Below are positions 1-4,767 of a stretch of DNA of 7,018 bases, piece by piece. The stretch comes from Planctomycetota bacterium (GTDB lineage: Bacteria > Planctomycetota > GCA-002687715 > DRQF01), in the NCBI GenBank assembly GCA_024275615.1, contig JAJRYU010000694.1, positions 1 to 7,018 of the forward strand. The letters run 5' to 3'. Position 1 is the stretch's first letter. The number at the start of each line of letters is the position of its first letter. Under the pieces are notes generated by a model. The model had not been told where the DNA came from and ran no database searches. It saw only the letters and a program-made list of their open reading frames with translations. The translations under genes were made by a program, and so were the position numbers.

Positions 1-582
1 CGTTTTCATTTTTATGAAGGCTACGATCTGCAGCAAATCACTTTTCCAGTTCGCGTGATGCACGCCATGGGTGCCAGCCTCCTCATCGTTTCAAACGCTT
101 GTGGTGGAATGAATCCAAAATTCGATGTCGGTGATATTTGCGTCTTGGAAGATCACATCAACCTCTTAGGAGGCAACCCTCTTATCGGCGTCAACGACGA
201 CGATCTGGGGCCGCGATTCCCTGACATGAGCGCTCCATACGACAAAGAGGTTTCAGCACTCGCTGAATCTGTTGCCATGAAAGCGGGTGTCAGAATGCAC
301 CGGGCGGTCTATGTTGCTGTACCAGGACCTTGCTTAGAAACCCGTGCGGAATACCGTTTTTTGAAAGCCATTGGCGCCGACCTTGTTGGCATGAGTACAG
401 TCCCCGAAGTGATCGTCGCCAATCATGAGTCCATGAGAGTCTGCGCTTTTTCAATCATCACCGATTCCTGTTTGCCCGACGCACTCCATCCAGTCGAGCT
501 GGCTGACATTCTAAGAACTGCGGCGACGGCAGAACCCAAATTGAACGCTATTGTGAAAGGCCTGCTCCAGGAGCTTAGATGA
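1..582 (+). CDS. punA: Purine nucleoside phosphorylase, trimeric (PNP/MTAP) family, 5'-truncated by the window edge
   Basis: Catalyses phosphorolysis of purine (deoxy)nucleosides to free base and (deoxy)ribose-1-phosphate in the cytoplasm (purine salvage). The frame is open from base 1 and gives 193 residues; the family is usually about 270-290, so some 80-90 N-terminal residues lie upstream. The visible part opens with RFHFYEGY, the phosphate/sugar-site segment (RFHMYEGY in human PNP). SNACGGMNP follows, matching TNAAGGLNP, then GPCLETRAEYR with the base-binding Glu (codon 337-339, equivalent to human Glu201), then the signature GMSTVPEVIVANH. In the purine-recognition loop the usual Asn (human Asn243, ITN) is Asp here (ITDSCLPD, codon 463-465). 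An internal ATG at 55 is not the true start, because conserved sequence precedes it. purN follows after 45 bases on the same strand, suggesting one operon. The family call is very secure; the preferred nucleoside is not certain because of the Asp. Confidence 0.95.
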   Translation, partial: RFHFYEGYDLQQITFPVRVMHAMGASLLIVSNACGGMNPKFDVGDICVLEDHINLLGGNPLIGVNDDDLGPRFPDMSAPYDKEVSALAESVAMKAGVRMHRAVYVAVPGPCLETRAEYRFLKAIGADLVGMSTVPEVIVANHESMRVCAFSIITDSCLPDALHPVELADILRTAATAEPKLNAIVKGLLQELR

Positions 583-599
583 CTAGCATGACGCATGAC

Positions 600-619
600 C
601 AACCTCATGAACAAGGTTG
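600..619 (+). promoter_or_regulatory. Small inverted repeat covering the only Shine-Dalgarno-like bases of purN
   Basis: CAACCT (600-605) and AGGTTG (614-619) are perfect reverse complements separated by an 8-base loop. The right arm contains the AGG that is the only Shine-Dalgarno-like element before the purN ATG at 628. In RNA, a closed stem would hide it. A 6-bp stem can easily arise by chance, so a regulatory role is only a possibility. Confidence 0.2.
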
Positions 620-627
620 AATAAGAT

Positions 628-1260
628 ATGGGAACTCGCCGTATCTGCATCCTCTTGTCTGGCTCCGGACGTAGCCTTGAGAACATCTTGGGGCAGATAA
701 CTTCTGGCCTACTTGATTGCACGGTCGCAGCCGTCATTGCGTCGCGTTCTGGAATTCGCGGCATCAGTATTGCGAGCGCAGCAGGAATCCCAGTTGAGGT
801 AATTCGCCGTCGAGACTTCAATACTGTGGAAGATTTTAGTGAAGCAAACACAGCAGCCATCGAACGCTCCAACTGCGATTTGGTCGTGATGGCTGGCTAT
901 CTTTCATTCTATCAACTGCCGGACTCCTTGATCGGCAAAGTCATCAACATCCACCCCAGTCTACTCCCCCTCTTCGGAGGCAAGGGCTTTTTCGGCCACC
1001 ACGTTCACGAAGCGGTCCTAGCTTCGGGAATGCGCGTGTCCGGTTGCACTGTTCATTTCGTTGACAACGTCTATGACAACGGACCTTATGTCTTGCAGCG
1101 CGCTGTTCCTCTGGAACCGGGAGACGACGCCCGCAAGTTGGCCGATCGCGTCTTTTTGGCTGAATGCCAAGCTCTTCCGCTTGCAATCACGTGGATACTC
1201 AACGGAGACGCCCGCTATTGCGACGGTCAGGTCATCTTCTCGCAAAATGCCACTTTTTAG
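628..1260 (+). CDS. purN: Phosphoribosylglycinamide formyltransferase (GAR transformylase)
   Basis: Transfers a formyl group from 10-formyltetrahydrofolate to glycinamide ribonucleotide, the third step of de novo purine synthesis, in the cytoplasm. The 210 residues match the usual PurN length. The N-terminal Rossmann-like half starts with RICILLSGSGRSLENI (phosphate-binding GSG loop, residues 12-14). The catalytic triad of the family is intact: Asn107 and His109 in INIHPSLLP, and Asp150 in the DNVYDNGP loop (E. coli Asn106, His108, Asp144). The active-site loop is the longer GGKGFFGHHVHEAV form, about five residues longer than in E. coli. ATG at 628 is the only upstream start, as an in-frame TAA lies at 622-624; the ribosome site is weak (AAGG at 613-616). 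It follows the PNP gene by 45 bases and probably shares its transcript. The stop codon sits inside a hairpin that may end transcription. Confidence 0.95.
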   Translation: MGTRRICILLSGSGRSLENILGQITSGLLDCTVAAVIASRSGIRGISIASAAGIPVEVIRRRDFNTVEDFSEANTAAIERSNCDLVVMAGYLSFYQLPDSLIGKVINIHPSLLPLFGGKGFFGHHVHEAVLASGMRVSGCTVHFVDNVYDNGPYVLQRAVPLEPGDDARKLADRVFLAECQALPLAITWILNGDARYCDGQVIFSQNATF

Positions 1261-1265
1261 TGGCA
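1248..1265 (+). terminator. Hairpin spanning the purN stop codon, candidate terminator
   Basis: TGCCACT (1248-1254), loop TTTT, AGTGGCA (1259-1265) form a perfect 7-bp stem that includes the purN TAG (1258-1260). The nearest T-run (TTTTT, 1280-1284) begins about 15 bases downstream, not directly after the stem, so it is not a textbook intrinsic terminator. It could be a weak or factor-assisted terminator, or a 3'-end stabilising stem. Confidence 0.35.
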
Positions 1266-1414
1266 ACTCGGCTCCCATCTTTTTGCATATAACCAGATAG
1301 TACACAAAGACTTACACTCGGGTTGTGAGCCATCATATCGAGATGTGCCATAGAGAGTGTCGACTTTTCTCAACACGCCTTGTCTAATGAAGTCCACAAG
1401 GACCGGTTGGAGCC
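1261..1414. other. Intergenic region between purN and the two-component genes
   Basis: No credible gene is seen in these 154 bases; short open frames that run through it are shadows extending into the kinase gene. It should carry the promoter for the kinase/regulator pair, but no clear -35/-10 or -24/-12 pair is recognisable. TGGCA (1261-1265) and TTGCA (1283-1287) resemble sigma-54 half elements but are much too far apart. Confidence 0.5.
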
Positions 1415-2530
1415 ATGCCCAAATACAACGATGTTGCAGGGGCAAGAGCTGGGGGGCAAGGTCGACATGTCCCACGTCTTGTCGTCCTCGGGCCAGCAGA
1501 CGAACCAAGTGTTCTCGCTGGTTTCCCCGGACGTTTTGTCATTCGCCATTGCTCAACGACTGAAGAATTGAGGAGTGTTCTTCTTTCAGATCGCACCGAT
1601 CTCCTGCTTCTCGATTGCCGCTCTACTCTTCCGCACCCACAACTTGCTGTCCTTATTCGCCAAGAGGCTATTGCCGACTATTTGGCTGTGGGTTCGCCTC
1701 CTGGCAAGAAATCTGTGCCAACTTGGATGCGTTCCCATTGGTGCCCGTGGCCTGTGGATCAAAAGAGCTTCTATCGACTCATCATCGCTCTTTCGCGAAA
1801 GGCCTATTGGGCCCGTTCTTACCGTGAACAAGCGAGGACCGTGGTGCATTTAGAAGAAGAAGCGGCATTGGGTCGACACATCGCCCAAGTGCTCCACGAA
1901 CTCAATAACCCTCTCGATGCAGTCACGCGCTATGTCAACCTTGCAAAGAATGAGAACATCAATCCAGAGGCGGAAGAACACCTTGCCAACGCCGCCATCG
2001 GGCTGAAGAGAATGACTGAGGCACTGTCGTCTCTTCTGCGAGACAGTCGGCTTACAGCGTCACAACTTAGATTGGAAGATCTGAGAGAGTTGATCCGTGA
2101 AGCGGCGGCCGCCAGCGGCGTGATTGACGGGCACCATGAGTTTAAGGTTCGCGCCATCGCAAGAGATTTTCAAGTTCCTCAAGCCTTGCTCCCCATCCTG
2201 ATCAATCTTCTCCAAAATGCCGGTCGCGCTTGCGGCAAAAAGGGCAAGATCGAATTGGATGTCAAGACCTCCGCGGGGCTACTGGAAATCGCTGTAGGTG
2301 ATGATGGCGAGGGTTTTGGTGAGCTCTTCGCTGAAGAACTGTTTCAGCCGTGGTTCAGTACCCATGAAAAAGACGCTGGGCTAGGCTTAGGACTCTACGG
2401 GGCAAGAAATGCCGTGGAGCAACTGGGCGGCTGTCTACGGGCGAATTCCGCGGGTTTGGGAAAAGGCGCCACATTCACTCTGACTTTGCCACTCGTGGAG
2501 CAAACCAACACAGCGGAGGAAAGAGATTGA
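1415..2530 (+). CDS. Soluble NtrC-type sensor histidine kinase with an N-terminal receiver-like domain
   Basis: Autophosphorylates on histidine and passes the phosphate to its partner regulator. No transmembrane segment is visible, so it should be cytoplasmic. Residues about 20-130 resemble a response-regulator receiver: LVVLGP (strand 1), LLLLD with Asp67 at the phospho-acceptor place, and WPVDQKSFYRLIIAL resembling the end of the domain. The acidic pair after strand 1 is absent and the usual Lys of the KP motif is Trp112, so it is probably a pseudo-receiver. A helical linker leads to the H-box HELNNPLDAV (His161), then the N-box NLLQNAGRA (Asn268), G1 DDGEGF (296-301), F-box LFQPWFST and G2 GLGLGLYGARNAV (322-334), so the kinase core is complete. 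ATG 1415 is the first start after an in-frame TGA at 1388; its ribosome site is poor (AAGGA 1398-1402, 12 bases away). It overlaps the regulator gene by 4 bases, strongly implying cognate partners. The input signal is unknown. Confidence 0.9.
   Translation: MPKYNDVAGARAGGQGRHVPRLVVLGPADEPSVLAGFPGRFVIRHCSTTEELRSVLLSDRTDLLLLDCRSTLPHPQLAVLIRQEAIADYLAVGSPPGKKSVPTWMRSHWCPWPVDQKSFYRLIIALSRKAYWARSYREQARTVVHLEEEAALGRHIAQVLHELNNPLDAVTRYVNLAKNENINPEAEEHLANAAIGLKRMTEALSSLLRDSRLTASQLRLEDLRELIREAAAASGVIDGHHEFKVRAIARDFQVPQALLPILINLLQNAGRACGKKGKIELDVKTSAGLLEIAVGDDGEGFGELFAEELFQPWFSTHEKDAGLGLGLYGARNAVEQLGGCLRANSAGLGKGATFTLTLPLVEQTNTAEERD
2515..2529 (+). promoter_or_regulatory. Strong ribosome binding site that fixes the TTG start of the response regulator
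   Basis: GGAGGA at 2515-2520 lies six bases before TTG at 2527-2529, inside the last codons of the kinase. The TTG overlaps the kinase TGA (ATTGA). This is the best ribosome site in the window. It supports TTG initiation over the in-frame internal ATGs, the first of which (codon 83) would remove most of the receiver domain. Confidence 0.85.
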
Positions 2531-3903
2531 GCAAACATCAACCCCTGGTGCTCTTAGTCGACGATGATGAGTTGGTTGGAAAATCCCTGGCAACGAGTTT
2601 AAGAAAGGAAGGTTTTGCCATCGTCAGAGTTGAAGATGGAGATGCAGCGCTTCCGGCAGTGAACGTTCATTCACCAGACTTGGTCCTCTTGGATGTCCGC
2701 TTGCCAGGAAAAAATGGGATTGAAGTTCTGCAGGAGATCAAAGTCAACCGCCCCGAAATCCCAGTCTTCGTCATGACTGCTTTTGGCTCGATCGACAACA
2801 GTGTAACTGCCATGCGTGAAGGGGCTCACGACTACCTCACCAAACCCATCAATGATGCCGACCTGATCCGTCGAATTCGCCGAGTCTTGGCGGCAAGTAC
2901 GCATGTCCAGCGAGGTGGTGACGCTGTAGATTCGACTTCTCATACTATCGGCCAGGAGTCGCTCATTGCCAACCATCCACGGATGCGCGAAGTCTTGCAG
3001 GCGGTCCAGGCCGCAGCCCCCACACGGGTCACGATTTTGATCCAAGGCGAAAGCGGAACCGGAAAGACTGTGTTGGCGAGAGCGATTCATCAACTGTCTG
3101 AACGTCGTGATCGACCTTTCGTCGAAGTGAGCTGCGGCAGCCTGCCGGACCCTTTACTTGAGAGCGAATTGTTTGGCTACGAAATCGGGGCATTCACCGG
3201 CGCCGACCGCAAGAGACAGGGGAAATTCGAATATGCCGACTCTGGCACGGTCTTCTTGGACGAAATCGCCAACGCCACACCTGCTTTGCAAATCAAACTT
3301 TTGCGTGTCTTGCAGGATCGTGTTTTTGAGCGACTGGGAAGCAACGAACCCATTGGCACGGACATTCGCTTGATTCTGGCCACCAATGCGGATCTGGAAG
3401 GGGCTGTTAGCGAAGGTCGATTCCGAGAGGACTTGTATTATAGGATCAACGTCGTTGCCGTTTCCATGCCGCCACTAAGAGAGAGAGCCGACGATATCCC
3501 CGCTCTAGCAAGTCTGTTCCTCGGGCGTTACACCGCTGAATACAAGAAAACGGTGGATGCCATAGATGACACCGTGCTGGACTTCTTCTATCGATTTAAT
3601 TGGCCAGGAAATGTTCGCGAGTTGGAGAATGTGGTCGAACATGCCGTCATCATGGCAAAGGCACCCACGATATTCTTGTCCGATCTCCCGCCTCGCTACT
3701 TGGAGCACAACCAGGACACCGCTGCCGGACCAGCTGTCCGACCACTAAAACAAGCTCTCGAGATCCCGGAACGCGATTACATTGTCAAAGTCCTTAAGCT
3801 CAATGGTGGAAATCGCCAGAAAACGGCCGAGATGCTGTCGGTCAATCGCACGACGTTGTTCAACAAGATGCGAAAATATGACCTACTTGACGACTCATTC
3901 TGA
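2527..3903 (+). CDS. NtrC-family sigma-54-dependent response regulator (receiver, AAA+ and Fis-type HTH)
   Basis: A phosphorylation-controlled enhancer-binding protein that hydrolyses ATP to open sigma-54 promoters. The 458 residues have the standard three-part layout. Receiver, about 6-122: acidic triplet Asp12-Asp14, phospho-acceptor Asp56 (LVLLDVRLPG), Thr84 and Lys106 (LTKP) all present. AAA+ domain, about 142-375: Walker A GESGTGKT (174-181), intact GAFTGA (221-226) that contacts sigma-54, Walker B GTVFLDEI (240-247), arginines in GRFREDLYYR (Arg298, Arg306), and WPGNVRELENV. C-terminal Fis-type helix-turn-helix, about 412-453: NGGNRQKTAEMLSVNRTTLF. Start is TTG at 2527, with GGAGGA six bases upstream, overlapping the kinase stop by 4 bases; translation is probably coupled. 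Its end overlaps the convergent HHE-like gene by 9 bases. All activity motifs are intact. Target promoters are unknown; the inverted repeat at 4654-4677 is one candidate site. Confidence 0.96.
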   Translation: MSKHQPLVLLVDDDELVGKSLATSLRKEGFAIVRVEDGDAALPAVNVHSPDLVLLDVRLPGKNGIEVLQEIKVNRPEIPVFVMTAFGSIDNSVTAMREGAHDYLTKPINDADLIRRIRRVLAASTHVQRGGDAVDSTSHTIGQESLIANHPRMREVLQAVQAAAPTRVTILIQGESGTGKTVLARAIHQLSERRDRPFVEVSCGSLPDPLLESELFGYEIGAFTGADRKRQGKFEYADSGTVFLDEIANATPALQIKLLRVLQDRVFERLGSNEPIGTDIRLILATNADLEGAVSEGRFREDLYYRINVVAVSMPPLRERADDIPALASLFLGRYTAEYKKTVDAIDDTVLDFFYRFNWPGNVRELENVVEHAVIMAKAPTIFLSDLPPRYLEHNQDTAAGPAVRPLKQALEIPERDYIVKVLKLNGGNRQKTAEMLSVNRTTLFNKMRKYDLLDDSF

Positions 3904-4503
3904 ATCTTCCGCGGGCCCAAGACTGGCCTCCAGAACCATGAGCTGGTTTTCGGCCTGGGCGTAATGGCTCACCTCTGTTGCTTCATCTAAGTCAAGGCGA
4001 TGGGCAATCACAACATCCAAAGCCTGTGAGACTCGTCCGCGAAGCTCGGGGAGAAGAGCATTCTCCGCCCAAGACAAGTACCGCCCTAACTCCTTTGATA
4101 GGGCCTTGGCGCACCACAGGAATGCCGTCAAGGAGCCAAGAGAGCCGGAGGTGGCAGCGCGGCGCATGCCCTCGAGACGGTCACGCAGCCTGTCCTGATG
4201 CAGCGCAAAAGTAACGCCTCGAAGTCCGAGAATGCGGTCTCCGGCTTCTTCACATCGAGCCAGTGCCACTTCGACTCGGCGAAAATGAAACCTCTCGACA
4301 AAGGAATCAACAAATTCGCTGATAACTGCCATGTCGTTGCTTCTGACATCGCTCAACTCTGCCGATTCTGTCCAACGATCAAGAAAAAACTGATATCGGT
4401 GTATCAAATCCGTCTCTATTTCCAGGATGGTCGCAGTCCGTCGCGATCGATCGGTACGAGCTTGACGTTTTGTAATTGCCATAAAAGAAGATCTCATGAC
4501 CAC
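3895..4503 (-). CDS. Hemerythrin/HHE-like four-helix-bundle protein with degenerate metal site (hypothetical)
   Basis: I do not recognise a named family. The 202-residue product is soluble and mostly helical, with a basic N-terminus. Its helix pattern follows the HHE domain: LIHRYQFFLDRW (His35, first-helix His), FHFRRVEVALAR (His73 with Glu78), LHQDRLRDRLEGM (His102), then LGRYLSWAENALLPEL, which resembles the closing H..EE..LFP motif but has Tyr142 for His, with Glu147 kept. The HxxxE Glu is Val77 and the HxxxH second His is Leu106, so a normal di-iron site looks unlikely; a sensor or scaffold role is possible. Numbering is from GTG 4503; ATGs at 4497 and 4482 are equally or more plausible and none has a clear Shine-Dalgarno. 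It converges on the response regulator (9-base overlap) and diverges from the TPR gene. A plus-strand open frame at 4198-4641 competes over its N-terminal part but shows no domain-like sequence. The gene call is good; the HHE relation is an inference by eye. Confidence 0.7.
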   Translation of the reverse strand: MVMRSSFMAITKRQARTDRSRRTATILEIETDLIHRYQFFLDRWTESAELSDVRSNDMAVISEFVDSFVERFHFRRVEVALARCEEAGDRILGLRGVTFALHQDRLRDRLEGMRRAATSGSLGSLTAFLWCAKALSKELGRYLSWAENALLPELRGRVSQALDVVIAHRLDLDEATEVSHYAQAENQLMVLEASLGPAEDSE

Positions 4504-4757
4504 AAGTATGCGGTGAGGAAAAGACGTAAGAAGTTCGTGAACAGGGTTTCGGCCCCTCCCCTATCGGCCCTTGAAGAGACGGAAATGATCGAAAAAGAAA
4601 TGACAGCGAGAAAAGACGTCGAAATGAGACCAAAGTCGTGACAAGGTGTTGGGTTATCGCCTGTGAAATCGCGATAAAGGTACCGGTGCCAGTGGTTTCG
4701 ACGATCTGGCGGGAGAAGCAGAATGTCGATTGATTTGTATTCGGATGGAAAGAGACG
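4504..4757. other. Divergent intergenic region between the HHE-like and TPR genes
   Basis: This 254-base stretch should hold promoters for both flanking genes. Visible elements are a repeated TCGGCCC (4549-4555 and 4564-4570), a purine-rich tract (about 4571-4635) with three copies of GAAATGA (4582, 4597, 4621), a perfect inverted repeat (4654-4677) and a possible leader ORF with a good ribosome site (from 4723). No convincing sigma-70 or sigma-54 promoter was found by eye. Confidence 0.5.
4654..4677. promoter_or_regulatory. Perfect 7+7 inverted repeat, candidate operator or enhancer site
   Basis: TTATCGC (4654-4660) and GCGATAA (4671-4677) are exact reverse complements with a 10-base spacer, so arm centres are 17 bases apart. 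It sits 81 bases before the TPR start and 177 bases from the HHE-like start. The symmetry fits a dimeric regulator such as a Fis-type HTH protein, or an RNA hairpin in the TPR leader. There is no T-run after it, so an intrinsic terminator is unlikely. Confidence 0.4.
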
Positions 4758-4767
4758 ATGCAGCTAA
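4723..4767 (+). CDS. Possible 14-codon leader ORF overlapping the TPR start
   Basis: ATG at 4723 is preceded by GGGAGA (4711-4716) at a six-base spacing, the better of the two ribosome sites here. The frame reads MSIDLYSDGKRRCS and ends at TAA 4765-4767, 10 bases inside the TPR gene in another frame. Ribosomes ending here would release beside the TPR ATG at 4758, so it could act by translational coupling. The peptide shows no known leader motif, and an ORF this short may be fortuitous. Confidence 0.25.
   Translation: MSIDLYSDGKRRCS

Noticed and set aside
423..872. Minus-strand open frame spanning the PNP end and purN start
   Set aside because: Both plus-strand genes are highly conserved enzymes with intact catalytic residues; this frame is a shadow.
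1261..1287. TGGCA ... TTGCA resembling a sigma-54 -24/-12 promoter before the kinase gene
   Set aside because: The GG and GC dinucleotides are separated by 21 bases; sigma-54 promoters need about 10.
4198..4641. Plus-strand 147-residue open frame in the HHE-like gene region
   Set aside because: Most of it is antisense to the HHE-like gene, its composition is not domain-like (clusters of basic and Cys residues), and no ribosome site precedes its ATG. The minus-strand frame has better helical and motif structure.
4706..4720. TGGCGGGAGAAGCA considered as a sigma-54 element before the TPR gene
   Set aside because: The GG-GC spacing is 8, not 10, and the sequence is better explained as the ribosome site of the mini-ORF.
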